Shown here one piece after another: positions 15,477 through 25,777 of a DNA stretch of 64,000 nucleotides. The stretch's first letter is position 1. The number at the start of each line of letters is the position of its first letter. The stretch spans positions 310,001 through 374,000 of the forward strand of contig NZ_JAMXQV010000002.1 of assembly GCF_024703995.1 (NCBI RefSeq), read 5' to 3'. The notes below the pieces were generated by a model. It ran no database searches, was not told the origin of the DNA, and saw nothing but the letters and a program-made list of their open reading frames with translations. Position numbers and translations under genes: made by a program. Origin of the DNA: Amycolatopsis iheyensis (GTDB taxonomy: Bacteria; Actinomycetota; Actinomycetes; Mycobacteriales; Pseudonocardiaceae).

Positions 15477-16378
15477 CAGTCGGCCCGGTCCAGCGGCGTC
15501 TCGTCGCCCGCGTCGGGCTCCGGCCAGCCGGGGTACGCCGGCGGGGTGCCGCCGTACTCGGGGCAGTGCGCCTGGTGGTCGCACCAGTTGCACAGCTTGC
15601 TCTTGTTGGCGCGGAAGTCGCCGGTCCTGCCCGCCTTGAGGATGGCCTGCCAGATGGCTTCCAGCGTGCGCTCGAAGCGCAGCAGCTCGGCTTCGTCGGG
15701 GGTGTAGGCGAGGGACTGGCCATCGGTCAGGTACATGAGCTTGAGCTGGCGCGGCACGATCCCGCGCAGCCGCCACAGGACCACGGCGTAGAACTTCATC
15801 TGGAACATCGCCTTGGCCTCGCCGATCTCACGCGGCGCGGCGCCGGTCTTGTAGTCGACGACCCGGATCTCGCCGGTCGGCGCGACGTCGAGGCGGTCGA
15901 TGTAGCCGCGCAGCAGCACACCCGAGCCGAGCTCGATCTCGACGTGCAGCTCGCACGCCTCGGGTTCGAGCCGGCGCGGGTCTTCGAGGTCGAAGTAGGC
16001 GTCGAGGAGCTTTTCGGCCGAGCGCAACCAGTCCGCGTGCTCCTCGGGCTTCTCGCCGTCGAACAGCTCGGTCCACTCCGGACGGTCCGCGGAGAGGTCC
16101 GTCCACGCCGGGCCGAGCAGCTCCCGCGCCTGCGCGGGGACGCGCTCGGCGGCCGGCAGCGCGAACAGCCGCTCCAGCACCGAGTGCACGAGCGTGCCGC
16201 GCAGCTGGGCCTTGGTCGGGACCTCCGGCAGCCGGTCGACCGCGCGGAACCGGTAGAGCAGCGGGCACTGCTTGAAGTCGCTGGCCCTCGACGGCGACAG
16301 CGCGGGCCGCCGCCGCACCTCGGTGGCGACGGCGGTGGCTGCGGGCGGATCCGTGGTGACGGTGTCGGCGTCGGGCAT
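15476..16378 (-). CDS. RecB-family PD-(D/E)XK nuclease
   Basis: 300 aa. ATG 16378 is preferred over further upstream in-frame starts because the conserved part begins LSPSRASDFKQCPLLYRFR and the repeat array lies upstream. Nuclease motifs: LRGTLVHSVLERLF (His of the RecB motif), GYIDRLDV with the metal Asp, and VVDYKTG (D-Y-K). The C-terminus CNWCDHQAHCPEY plus the early Cys in FKQCP form the four-Cys iron-sulfur cluster typical of AddB/Cas4-like nucleases. The gene next to trmI in mycobacteria is also of this type. A role in DNA repair is inferred. Confidence 0.85.
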   Translation of the reverse strand: MPDADTVTTDPPAATAVATEVRRRPALSPSRASDFKQCPLLYRFRAVDRLPEVPTKAQLRGTLVHSVLERLFALPAAERVPAQARELLGPAWTDLSADRPEWTELFDGEKPEEHADWLRSAEKLLDAYFDLEDPRRLEPEACELHVEIELGSGVLLRGYIDRLDVAPTGEIRVVDYKTGAAPREIGEAKAMFQMKFYAVVLWRLRGIVPRQLKLMYLTDGQSLAYTPDEAELLRFERTLEAIWQAILKAGRTGDFRANKSKLCNWCDHQAHCPEYGGTPPAYPGWPEPDAGDETPLDRAD

Positions 16379-16452
16379 GGGCAGAGCGTAACGCCGGGGT
16401 ACGACAGTTCCGTCGACCGCAACGCCCGCCGGCCCGACAGGTCCGGACAACT

Positions 16453-16620
16453 CGCGTACCCGGAGGGTCGGTTCACGTGCCCGGACAGTCGGTCGGCGTA
16501 CCTGGAGGGTCGGTTCGCGAGCCGACCCTGCAGGTACGCGAGCCGACCTTCCACGTATGCGAGCCGACGCTCCAGGTACGCGAGCCGACTCTGCGGGTAC
16601 GCGAGTCGTCCGTCCGGGTG
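16453..16620. repeat. Inverted array of 21-bp repeats (3 + 5 units)
   Basis: Eight 21-bp units fill exactly 168 bases. Units at 16453, 16474 and 16495 read like CGTACC(C/T)GGAGGGTCGG; units at 16516, 16537, 16558, 16579 and 16600 read CGCGAGCCGAC followed by a variable stretch and GGTA. The second set is the reverse complement of the first, the switch being at 16515/16516 inside GGTCGGTTCGCGAGCCGACC. Variation sits at the same unit positions. The array fills the 305-bp gap between the divergent RecB-like and M50 genes. The rest of the gap shows only a -10 TAGGCT at 16672-16677. Confidence 0.85.
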
Positions 16621-16683
16621 CGTGGGCGACACCACCCGGGCCGGATCACCCGGTACCCACACCGGGGCCTCTAGGCTCTTCGC

Positions 16684-18728
<2,045 letters not shown>

Positions 18729-18729
18729 G

Positions 18730-19176
18730 CTAGCCCGGCACGCACCAGCGCCCGTTCTCCTTGTGCAGCGGGAACGGCGTGTCCTTGGTGCCGCCGGCGG
18801 CTTCGACGTGGACCTTCGCGGTCGCCGACTCGCCGCGCAGCTCCACGGGGGCCGTCAGCTTCACCGTGACCGGGCCCGCCGCGTCCCATGTGCGTTGCAG
18901 CCCCGCCAGTGCCTCCGCGCTCTGTGGGCGGCAGGTCAGCTTGCCGAACGCCGCCGAGTCGTGGGCCGTGATCGCGTCGACGATCGCCCTGGCCAGGACG
19001 TTCACCGCCGCCGTGTCCACCGCGTCGGGCGCTGTCGACGTCGAGGCGCGGGTGGCCGGGGGTGGGCTCGACGGCGCCGGCGGGGCGCCGGACGGCGCGA
19101 CGAGCAGCAGGCCCAGCACGACCCCCAGGCCTGCCACGCCGAGCAGCACCAGCCCGGCGACGAGCGCGCGCTTCAC
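18730..19176 (-). CDS. Membrane-anchored secreted protein of unknown function
   Basis: 148 aa from ATG 19176. The N-terminus MKRALVAGLVLLGVAGLGVVLGLLL is a signal anchor without a lipobox cysteine, followed by a Pro/Ser/Thr-rich linker (about 30-50). The folded C-terminal part has two Cys (LTCRPQS and RWCVPG) likely to pair, and resembles the DUF4878/NTF2-like layout seen in many actinobacterial secreted proteins. It is 10 bases downstream of the similarly built 279-aa gene, so the two are probably co-transcribed and exported together. Function unknown. Confidence 0.7.
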   Translation of the reverse strand: MKRALVAGLVLLGVAGLGVVLGLLLVAPSGAPPAPSSPPPATRASTSTAPDAVDTAAVNVLARAIVDAITAHDSAAFGKLTCRPQSAEALAGLQRTWDAAGPVTVKLTAPVELRGESATAKVHVEAAGGTKDTPFPLHKENGRWCVPG

Positions 19177-19186
19177 CGCCGGACGG

Positions 19187-20026
19187 TCACTTCGGGTCCT
19201 TCTTGACCGCCAAGAGGCACCACAACCCGGCTTCGTTCTTGCCGGTGAAGACCCCCTTCGCCGTCTGGCCGTTCACGCTGTTGGTCCAGTGCACGGTCGA
19301 CGAGGTGCCGGAGTCCTGCGGCGCGCCGTCCAGCTTGAGCGAGATCTCGCCGGTGACCTCGCCGACCGAGTCGTCCTTGTGGACGCTGCGGCAGATGGCC
19401 GCGTCGAGGTCCTTGGCGTTCTTGCCGTTGTAGGCGTCGACGACCGAGTCGAACAGCTCCTGCGACGACGGCTTGCCGCCGGGGGCCGGGCCGCTCGCGG
19501 GCTTCGTGGTCTTCGTCGAGGGCTTGCTCGGCGAGGTGGTCTTGCTCTTCGGCGCGGACGTGGGCGCCGAAGAGCTGCTCGCGGGCGGGGCCGCGGCCGG
19601 GGTGTCGTCACCGCTGTTGGCCAGGACCAGCGCGGTCACCCCGCCACCGACGACGATCACCGCGCCGACCGCGATGCCGACGATGAGCCCGGTTTTCTTC
19701 TTCTTGGGCGGGGGCGCGTCGCCGAAGCCGCCGCCACCGTAGGGGTCGTAGCCGCCGAAGCCCTGCTGCTGCCCCCACTGGTCCTGCTGTCCGTACTGGG
19801 GGTGGCCCTGCGGGGGCTGAGCGCCCGGCTGAGGCGGGTAACCGCCCTGCTGCGGCTGCCCGTACGGGCCGGGCTGGCCGAACTGCTGGGTGCCGCCGTA
19901 GCCCGGCTGGGGCTGCGGACCGCTCTGGGGGTAGCCGCCGGGCTGCTGACCGTACGGGTCGGGCTGCTGCCCGTAGCCCCCGGGCTGCCGGCCGTAGCCG
20001 CCCGGTTGCTGCGGCGGGTAGGTCAT
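19187..20026 (-). CDS. Membrane protein with Pro/Gly/Gln/Tyr-rich N-terminus
   Basis: 279 aa from ATG 20026. Residues 1-100 are a cytoplasmic low-complexity region built from QQPGGYGQ-like repeats; [29 protein letters not shown] is the single membrane span (about 109-137); a Ser/Thr/Lys/Pro linker leads to a secreted domain of about 90 residues with two Cys (AICRSV and GLWCLL). This architecture is common in actinomycetes, where the repeats can promote condensates or scaffold cell-wall enzymes; none of that is shown for this protein. A second protein of the same design is encoded at 47124-47891. Confidence 0.75.
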   Translation of the reverse strand: MTYPPQQPGGYGRQPGGYGQQPDPYGQQPGGYPQSGPQPQPGYGGTQQFGQPGPYGQPQQGGYPPQPGAQPPQGHPQYGQQDQWGQQQGFGGYDPYGGGGFGDAPPPKKKKTGLIVGIAVGAVIVVGGGVTALVLANSGDDTPAAAPPASSSSAPTSAPKSKTTSPSKPSTKTTKPASGPAPGGKPSSQELFDSVVDAYNGKNAKDLDAAICRSVHKDDSVGEVTGEISLKLDGAPQDSGTSSTVHWTNSVNGQTAKGVFTGKNEAGLWCLLAVKKDPK

Positions 20027-20391
20027 CGGTGGCGCCCCCTCGCGTTCCTTCGGCTTCGGACCCCGGCCATCCAGCGGCCGACGTCGGCCCGATGCTAGCC
20101 ATCGGGCCGCTCCACCGCGCGGTTAGGGCGGAACTCGCCCGAATCGTCATGCGCGGGCAGGGTTGGCGGGCCGGCGCCGGGGGTACTCCCGACGTGCTTG
20201 GTTCGTCCCAGCCCGGCCGACCTCGCGACGCGCCCGTGCCAAGGTACCGAAATGGCCGCTTGCGCTGCGGGAATGTCCGTGCTGGACCAGGCGAGGAAAC
20301 CGCGACGCGCCGATCTTGTGATCCGGAAAGGCCTTTTCTTGTCGGTGATCGCCGGTACCGTGGAATGAAAAGCACTCCGAGGAGGTGCCCG
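20027..20391 (+). promoter_or_regulatory. 365-bp region upstream of arc
   Basis: No gene is supported here. The 10-bp palindrome AAAGGCCTTT lies at about 20326-20335 and GGTACCG occurs twice (about 20240 and 20353). TACCGT at about 20356 is a plausible -10 for arc, and GAGGAGGTG just before the ATG at 20392 is the ribosome-binding site. The promoter of the leftward 279-aa gene must also lie here. Confidence 0.4.
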
Positions 20392-22194
20392 ATGCATCAT
20401 GACCTTCCCGGAGGTCGGCGCGAGGAGGCCGACCCTTCAGCAACATCCGGAGCTGGGACGACGGCGGACGAGCAGGCTCGGCAGATCCGTTTTCTCGAGG
20501 AGGAAGTGGCGCTGCTGCGCCGCAAACTGACCGACTCGCCACGGCAGAACCGAGTTCTCGAACAGCGACTCGCCGAGGCCTCGGAAAGGGTGAGTCAGCT
20601 CACCGAGCGCAACACCAAACTGGTCGAAACCCTGCGTGAGGCCCGAGGACAGCTCCTCGCGCTGCGTGAGGAGGTCGACCGGCTGGCCCAGCCGCCGTCC
20701 GGCTACGGCGTCTTCGTGGAGGCCTACGAGGACAACACCGTGGACGTGTACACGGCGGGCCGGAAGATGCGGGTGTCGGTTTCGCCCGCGGTCGAGCTCT
20801 CGTCGTTGCGGCGCGGACAGGCGCTGCGGCTCAACGAGGCGCTCACCGTGGTCGAGGGCGGCGGTTTCGAACGCACCGGTGAGGTGTGCGCCTTGCGCGA
20901 GGTGCTCGCGCCGGACTCCGAGGGCGCGAGCCCGCGGGCGCTGGTGGTCGGGCACGCGGACGAAGAGCGGGTGGTCCTGCTCTCCGACCTGCTGGCGGAG
21001 CAGCCGCTGAAGCCCGGCGACTCGCTCCTGGTCGACTCCAAGGCCGGCTACGCGTACGAGCGCGTGCCGAAGGCGGAGGTCGAGGACCTGGTGCTGGAGG
21101 AGGTGCCGGACGTCCGCTACGAGGACATCGGCGGCCTCACCCGGCAGATCGAACAGATCCGGGACGCGGTGGAACTGCCGTTCCTGCACGCCGATCTCTA
21201 CCAGGAGTACCAGCTGCGACCGCCCAAGGGCGTCCTGCTCTACGGCCCGCCGGGCTGCGGCAAGACGCTCATCGCCAAGGCGGTGGCGAACTCGCTGGCC
21301 AAGAAGGTGGCCGAGGCCCGCGGCGACGCGGCGGACGGGAAGTCCTACTTCCTGAACATCAAGGGCCCCGAGCTGCTCAACAAGTTCGTCGGGGAGACCG
21401 AGCGGCACATCCGCCTGATCTTCCAGCGGGCGCGGGAGAAGGCCTCCGAGGGCACCCCGGTGATCGTGTTCTTCGACGAGATGGACTCGATCTTCCGGAC
21501 CCGTGGGTCGGGCGTGTCGTCCGACGTGGAGACCACGATCGTGCCGCAGCTGCTCTCGGAGATCGACGGTGTCGAGGGCCTGGAGAACGTCATCGTCATC
21601 GGCGCTTCCAACCGTGAAGACATGATCGACCCGGCGATCCTGCGGCCCGGCCGCCTGGACGTCAAGATCAAGATCGAGCGGCCGGACGCCGAGGGCGCGA
21701 AGGACATCTTCTCCAAGTACCTGGCCGAAGGCCTGCCGATCCACGCCGACGACCTCGCCGAGTTCGGTGGCGACACCAAGGCGACGTTCGACGCGATGAT
21801 CCAGCACACCGTCGAGCGGATGTACGAGGAGAGCGACGAGAACCGGTTCCTCGAGGTGACCTACGCCAACGGGGACAAGGAAGTCCTGTACTTCCGCGAC
21901 TTCAACTCGGGCGCGATGATCCAGAACATCGTGGACCGGGCGAAGAAATCGGCGATCAAGTCGGTGCTGGAGACCAAGCAGCCGGGTCTCCGCGTGCAGC
22001 ACCTGCTCGACGCGATCGTCGACGAGTTCGCGGAGAACGAGGACCTGCCCAACACCACCAACCCGGACGACTGGGCCCGGATCTCCGGCAAGAAGGGCGA
22101 GCGGATCGTCTACATCCGCACGCTCGTCACCGGCAAGAACCAGGACTCGGGGCGGGCGATCGACACCGCCACGAACACCGGTCAGTACCTGTAG
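20392..22194 (+). CDS. arc: Proteasome-associated ATPase (Arc/Mpa)
   Basis: 600 aa. ATG 20392 is selected by the GAGGAGGTG ribosome-binding site; an in-frame ATG at 20365 would extend it. Order: coiled coil (about 20-85, [14 protein letters not shown]...) that binds Pup, double OB ring (about 90-240), AAA domain with Walker A GPPGCGKT (Lys291) and Walker B FFDEMD (Asp362-Glu363), and the C-terminal GQYL that docks into the alpha ring and opens the gate. The hexamer unfolds pupylated proteins and threads them into PrcBA. It is separated from dop by a 5.6-kb insert. Confidence 0.97.
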   Translation: MHHDLPGGRREEADPSATSGAGTTADEQARQIRFLEEEVALLRRKLTDSPRQNRVLEQRLAEASERVSQLTERNTKLVETLREARGQLLALREEVDRLAQPPSGYGVFVEAYEDNTVDVYTAGRKMRVSVSPAVELSSLRRGQALRLNEALTVVEGGGFERTGEVCALREVLAPDSEGASPRALVVGHADEERVVLLSDLLAEQPLKPGDSLLVDSKAGYAYERVPKAEVEDLVLEEVPDVRYEDIGGLTRQIEQIRDAVELPFLHADLYQEYQLRPPKGVLLYGPPGCGKTLIAKAVANSLAKKVAEARGDAADGKSYFLNIKGPELLNKFVGETERHIRLIFQRAREKASEGTPVIVFFDEMDSIFRTRGSGVSSDVETTIVPQLLSEIDGVEGLENVIVIGASNREDMIDPAILRPGRLDVKIKIERPDAEGAKDIFSKYLAEGLPIHADDLAEFGGDTKATFDAMIQHTVERMYEESDENRFLEVTYANGDKEVLYFRDFNSGAMIQNIVDRAKKSAIKSVLETKQPGLRVQHLLDAIVDEFAENEDLPNTTNPDDWARISGKKGERIVYIRTLVTGKNQDSGRAIDTATNTGQYL

Positions 22195-22205
22195 TTCCGA
22201 ACGCT

Positions 22206-22239
22206 CGATGGGGCGGTCGCTTCGGCGGCCGCCCCATCG
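22206..22239 (+). terminator. Terminator after arc
   Basis: CGATGGGGCGG (22206-22216) pairs perfectly with CCGCCCCATCG (22229-22239) across a 12-base loop, directly after the arc stop and just before the end of the convergent EamA gene. It could stop both transcripts. Confidence 0.8.
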
Positions 22240-22245
22240 GCGTGT

Positions 22246-23178
22246 CTACTCCCGCACCAGCTCGGCTTCGGGCAGCGCTTTCGGCGTCCGGCGCAGCCGG
22301 CCGTGGGCGGCGAGGATGCCCAGCACCACCAGCACCGCACCAACCGGCTGGTGCCAGCTGACCGGCTCGCCCAGCACCAGCACGCCCAGCAGCACGCCGA
22401 CCACCGGTGTGAGGTAGGTCACCGCCGAGGCGTTCGCTGCACCCCAGGTCGCGATGATCCGCGTGTTCCAGACGTAGGCGAGGCCCGTGCCGAAGACACC
22501 GAGCGCGACCGCGCTCGCCACCACCGGCAGGCTCAAGTGGACGGGCGTCGTCGCGATCGCCGGCGCCAGCACACCCAGGATCACCGTGGCCGACGCGGTC
22601 TGCCCGAACGCGACGACGACCGGGTCCGTCCCGCGGGGTGAGACGAACCGGCGCATGTAGACGAAACACGCGCCGTAACACGTGGTGGCGCCCAAACAGG
22701 CGAGCTGGGCGGTCAGCTGGTGCGAGACGTCCACTCCCTGCCACACCCCGACGATCGTGAGCACGCCGAGGAAGCCGAGCAGCAGGCCCGTCACCCGCGG
22801 CGGTGTGAATCGCTCCTCGGGCAGGGCCGCGGCGGCCAGCAGCATCGTGATGAGCGGCGTGGTCGCGTTGAAAATACTGGCCAAACCGGACGAAATGTAC
22901 TGTTCCGCCCACGAGAACAACAGGAACGGCACCACGCAGAGCAACACCGAAACCACCGCGAGATGGCCCCACAGCACGGGATCGCGGGGGAGCGGGCGCC
23001 GGCGCGCCGCCAGCACGACCGCCAGCGCGAGCGCGCCGAGCGCGACGCGGGCGAGCGCGATCTGAGCGGGGGAGAGCCCGCCGAGACCCACCTTGATGAA
23101 CAGGAAACTCGCACCCCAGACGACCGCCAGCAGCGCGAACCGCACCGTGACGCCGAAACCCGCTGCTCCGAACCGCAT
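22246..23178 (-). CDS. EamA (DMT) family transporter
   Basis: 310 aa from ATG 23178 (MRFGAAGFGVTVRF). Ten hydrophobic segments arranged as two EamA repeats are visible: the first from FALLAVVWGASFLFIKVGLGGLSP and the second from LACLGATTCYGACFVYMRRF. The repeat end motifs (ALPEERFTPPRVTGLLLGFLGV; VLGEPVSWHQPVGAVLVVLGI) are typical. Relatives export amino acids or metabolites; substrate unknown. First gene of the insert between arc and dop, divergent from the DUF3626 gene. Confidence 0.85.
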   Translation of the reverse strand: MRFGAAGFGVTVRFALLAVVWGASFLFIKVGLGGLSPAQIALARVALGALALAVVLAARRRPLPRDPVLWGHLAVVSVLLCVVPFLLFSWAEQYISSGLASIFNATTPLITMLLAAAALPEERFTPPRVTGLLLGFLGVLTIVGVWQGVDVSHQLTAQLACLGATTCYGACFVYMRRFVSPRGTDPVVVAFGQTASATVILGVLAPAIATTPVHLSLPVVASAVALGVFGTGLAYVWNTRIIATWGAANASAVTYLTPVVGVLLGVLVLGEPVSWHQPVGAVLVVLGILAAHGRLRRTPKALPEAELVRE

Positions 23179-23242
23179 GCCCGCAGTCAAGCGGGCGGAC
23201 CTGCCGCCGGGCCAGCGGTTTTCGGACGTCTCGTTTCGTTTC

Positions 23243-23258
23243 GTATAACGACCTATAC
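23243..23258. promoter_or_regulatory. GTATAACGACCTATAC palindrome, copy 1
   Basis: GTATA-N6-TATAC inverted repeat 22 bases before the DUF3626 start. A -10 TAGGCT at 23268-23273 is 6 bases before that ATG, so the palindrome covers the -35 zone. Three more copies are at 25414, 44071 and 53684, all in this orientation. Confidence 0.65.
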
Positions 23259-23279
23259 GCGCCGGGGTAGGCTGTCGCC

Positions 23280-24128
23280 ATGGCGTGGGGGACGGAAGAG
23301 CCGTGGCGGCGCGCGCTCGCACACGTCGCGAACCGCGTGGCCGGGCCGCCGCTGCCGGAGGACCTGGCCGTCACGGTGCACTTCCACCCGGACCGGCTGG
23401 TGGGGGACGTGCCGCTGCTGCGCCACCTCGGCGCCGACGGCGTCTACCGCTCGCAGTTCGAGACCGGCACCGGCAACGGCGGGCTGACCGCCCACGCCGG
23501 CGGCGACCGCTGGCGCTGGGAGCACCGCATGTTCGGCGGCGTCTACGACGACCTGCCGCCCTCGGCCCGCCCCAAGTACGGCGCGCTGAACTACCGCCGG
23601 CGGCCGGCGGGGGCGTCCGTCCGGTTCGGCTCGTCGCACTTCAGGCTGAAGCGGGAAGTGCTGGCGCGGACCACGTTCTGCTACCCGGACAGCTTCGCCG
23701 AACCCGACGACTTCGGCACCGCCGAGCACTTCCCGTTGCTGCCGCTGGCCGAGGCGGACGCGGTGGACGAGCTCGACGACCACATCGAGGCCCACGTCCA
23801 CGGCCCGCTCCGGCTCGCCACCGACGTCGAAGCCCTGGTGCTGGACCCGGCCTTCCGCGGCACCGACATCGAGGCGGCGGCCGCGGCGCTGCCCCTCCCG
23901 GTGTCCTGGCACCACGGCTTCCGGCTCCCGGTGACGACGCTGGCCGAGCACGCGGACTTCCGCGGTGCGGAGGTCGTGCGGGCCGGGTGCGAGATCGCCG
24001 AAGCCGGGTGGCTCGACGCCCGCGTCATCGGCGACGCCGTCCGCGCCGGCCGGCACGACCCCCAGGTGCTCAAGCGCGTGTGGCACTGCACCGCGCGGTT
24101 CGGGCTACGCGGGGACGTCGGCGGGTAG
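23280..24128 (+). CDS. DUF3626 domain protein
   Basis: 282 aa, leaderless from ATG 23280. The whole protein matches the DUF3626 pattern I recognise from streptomycetes: VTVHFHPDR near residue 30, DGVYRSQFETGTGNGGLTAH, RPKYGALNYRRRPAG, SSHFRLKREVLARTTFCYPDS, DDHIEAHVHGPL and the C-terminal VLKRVWHCTARFG. The conserved YRSQFETGTSNGG and HFR/HxH motifs suggest an enzyme, possibly distantly ADP-ribosyltransferase-like, but no function is established to my knowledge. The 3' end overlaps the convergent LLM gene by 24 bases. Confidence 0.7.
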   Translation: MAWGTEEPWRRALAHVANRVAGPPLPEDLAVTVHFHPDRLVGDVPLLRHLGADGVYRSQFETGTGNGGLTAHAGGDRWRWEHRMFGGVYDDLPPSARPKYGALNYRRRPAGASVRFGSSHFRLKREVLARTTFCYPDSFAEPDDFGTAEHFPLLPLAEADAVDELDDHIEAHVHGPLRLATDVEALVLDPAFRGTDIEAAAAALPLPVSWHHGFRLPVTTLAEHADFRGAEVVRAGCEIAEAGWLDARVIGDAVRAGRHDPQVLKRVWHCTARFGLRGDVGG

Positions 24129-24986
24129 CAGCGCCTCGGTCAGGCGCCGCCAGTGCGGCATGGCCGAGGTGCCCGGCTTCGTGCCGATGACCTGGATTCC
24201 GACGTGGTCGGCGCCGGCGTCGAGGTGCTCGCGCAGCTTCGCGGTGACGGTGTCGAGGTCGCCCCAGAACACGAGGTCGTCGACGAGCCGGTCGCTGCCG
24301 CGGCCGCCGTCGATGTCCGCTTCGGTGTAGCCGAGGCAGCGGAACTTCGCGACGTTGTACTTCGAGGTCAGGTAGGTGTGCAGGTGGCCACGGGCGATCT
24401 CCCGCGCCTTGGTCGCGTCGGTTTCGAAGAGCACGGCGTGCTCGACGCCGAGGAACGGGCCTTCGCCGAGGATCTCGCGCGCCTGGGCCGTGTGCTCCGG
24501 GGTCACGTGGTAGGTGTGCGCTCCCGCCGAGCGGTCGCGGGCCAGCTCGAGCATCTTCGGGCCGTACGCGGCGAGCAGGCGCCGGATCGGCGTCCCGGAT
24601 TCGGGGAAGGCGTCGAGGGCGTCGAGGTAGCCGGTCATCGCCCGCAGTGGCCGGGTGTCGCGCCGGCCGCCGCCGTAGCCGAGGCCCAGCAGGTGGCGGT
24701 CAGGGTAGGCCTCGGCGAGCAGCCGGGCGCCGTGGTGGGTCCACTGGGGCTCGCGCGACCAGATCTGCGCGATCCCGTTGACGACGACGAGGCGCTCGGT
24801 GGCCGCCAGCAGGAACCCGGCGTGCGTCAGGGCTTCCCGTCGCTCGCTTTCCGGGATCCAGATCGCCGGCCAGCCGAGTTCTTCCAGTTCCTGGACCGAA
24901 TCCCGGATCAGGCCGGCCGGCTGGTCCTCGAAGTCGAACGTCCAGATCCCGTAGCGGCCCAGCCGCATCCCCATGACGGTGCTCAT
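24105..24986 (-). CDS. LLM-class F420-dependent oxidoreductase
   Basis: 293 aa from ATG 24986 (MSTVMGMRLGRYGIW); ATG 24974 is an alternative. It is the luciferase-like TIM barrel subtype with LGRYGIWTFDFEDQPA, WPAIWIPESERREALTHAGFLLAATERL, VVNGIAQIWSR and YPDRHLLGLGYGGG, close to the actinobacterial F420-dependent group. It probably oxidises or reduces a small alcohol or carbonyl with F420; substrate unknown. It has its own operator-bearing promoter 3' of the ArsR gene. Confidence 0.8.
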   Translation of the reverse strand: MSTVMGMRLGRYGIWTFDFEDQPAGLIRDSVQELEELGWPAIWIPESERREALTHAGFLLAATERLVVVNGIAQIWSREPQWTHHGARLLAEAYPDRHLLGLGYGGGRRDTRPLRAMTGYLDALDAFPESGTPIRRLLAAYGPKMLELARDRSAGAHTYHVTPEHTAQAREILGEGPFLGVEHAVLFETDATKAREIARGHLHTYLTSKYNVAKFRCLGYTEADIDGGRGSDRLVDDLVFWGDLDTVTAKLREHLDAGADHVGIQVIGTKPGTSAMPHWRRLTEALLPADVPA

Positions 24987-24993
24987 GCATCGA

Positions 24994-25021
24994 AGTATCG
25001 CAGATTTACGATATGAGTCAA
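24994..25021 (-). promoter_or_regulatory. Promoter/operator of the LLM oxidoreductase gene
   Basis: Minus-strand TTGACT (25021-25016) and GATACT (24999-24994) are 16 bases apart and close to the ATG at 24986. The inverted repeat TATCG-N8-CGATA (24996-25013) fills the space between the boxes, an ideal repressor site. Confidence 0.55.
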
Positions 25022-25053
25022 CCGGCCGGATCGCCGGCGGGGGAGGGGAGTGC

Positions 25054-25392
25054 TCAGAGAGAGCGGCCGAGCGTGGCGACGACCTCGGCGATCCGGGCTT
25101 CGTCGCGCTTGTAGTGCGTCCACTTGCCGACGCGGGTCGCGCGCACCAGGCCGGCACGCTGGAGCACTGCCATGTACGCCGACACGGTCGACTGCGCGAG
25201 CCCCAGCTTCTCCTGGATGTGGCTCACGCACACGCCGACCTCGTCCGGATCGGCGATCGCCCGCTCGACCGGGAAGTGCTTCGCCGGCTCCCGCAGCCAC
25301 CCCAGCACCTGGAGCCGCACCGGGTTCGCGAGCGCCTTGAACACGTCGAGCAGCTGCTCGACGTCCGGCTCGGATTCCACGCGTGTCGTCAT
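25054..25392 (-). CDS. ArsR family transcriptional regulator
   Basis: 112 aa from ATG 25392. The opening VEQLLDVFKALANPVRLQVLGWLREP and the helix-turn-helix CVSHIQEKLGLAQSTVSAYMAVLQRAGLVRATRVGKWTHYKRDE are textbook ArsR. One Cys precedes the recognition helix region, but there is no ELCVCDL metal site, so the signal is probably not a classical metal. It lies just upstream of the LLM oxidoreductase. Its -10 TATACT (25409-25404) lies 11 bases before the ATG and the GTATAACGCCCTATAC palindrome covers its -35 zone, which suggests autoregulation (inference). Confidence 0.88.
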   Translation of the reverse strand: MTTRVESEPDVEQLLDVFKALANPVRLQVLGWLREPAKHFPVERAIADPDEVGVCVSHIQEKLGLAQSTVSAYMAVLQRAGLVRATRVGKWTHYKRDEARIAEVVATLGRSL

Positions 25393-25403
25393 GCTGCCAC
25401 CGA

Positions 25404-25430
25404 GTATATCGACGTATAACGCCCTATACT
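25404..25430. promoter_or_regulatory. GTATAACGCCCTATAC palindrome, copy 2, in divergent promoter
   Basis: The 16-bp palindrome is at 25414-25429; a third half-site GTATA begins at 25404. TATACT (25425-25430) is 8 bases before the rightward GTG at 25439, and the opposite-strand TATACT (25409-25404) serves the ArsR gene. The motif therefore sits on both promoters. Confidence 0.7.
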
Positions 25431-25438
25431 TCCGGGCT

Positions 25439-25777
25439 GTGACCGAAGAATCCCCGCGGCCCCGCGCGCCCATCACCGAAGCCGACGTCCTGGCCTGGCT
25501 GGAGACGACCGCCGCCGCCTTCCAGGCGGGGGAGGTGGGTGCCCAGGACCTCATCGACATCCTGGGGGAGCTCCGACGCGCGTCCGCCGCCTGTGCCGAC
25601 GCCTCCGACTGGGCGCTGCTCGCGGCCCGCGAGGGTGGCGCGAGCCTCCGCCAGATCGCGCCGGTCTTCGGCAAGGGTTACGTCCGGGCGCCCGCCGCCC
25701 GTCTCGAGAAGCTCCACCGCCAGGCCCAGAACGCCGAGCAGTGGCTGGCCATCCTCCGGCACAAGCAGACCGCGTGA
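25439..25777 (+). CDS. Small helical protein of unknown function
   Basis: 112 aa from GTG 25439, probably leaderless (TATACT 8 bases upstream). Mostly alpha-helical and Ala-rich: ADVLAWLETTAAAFQAGEVGAQDLIDILGELRRASA, then ASLRQIAPVFGKGYVRAPAARLEKLHRQAQNAEQWLAIL, which resembles a degenerate helix-turn-helix. I do not recognise a named family. It is coupled to the aldo/keto reductase (GTGA overlap) and divergent from the ArsR gene. Confidence 0.65.
   Translation: MTEESPRPRAPITEADVLAWLETTAAAFQAGEVGAQDLIDILGELRRASAACADASDWALLAAREGGASLRQIAPVFGKGYVRAPAARLEKLHRQAQNAEQWLAILRHKQTA

Noticed and set aside
16453..16620. CRISPR array
   Set aside because: Units are directly adjacent with no spacers, degenerate, and change orientation; no cas genes nearby.
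16441..16680. Repeat protein encoded by the 21-bp array
   Set aside because: A 7-residue repeat is open in several frames on both strands simply because the unit is a multiple of three; no start/ribosome-binding site or flanking domain supports one.
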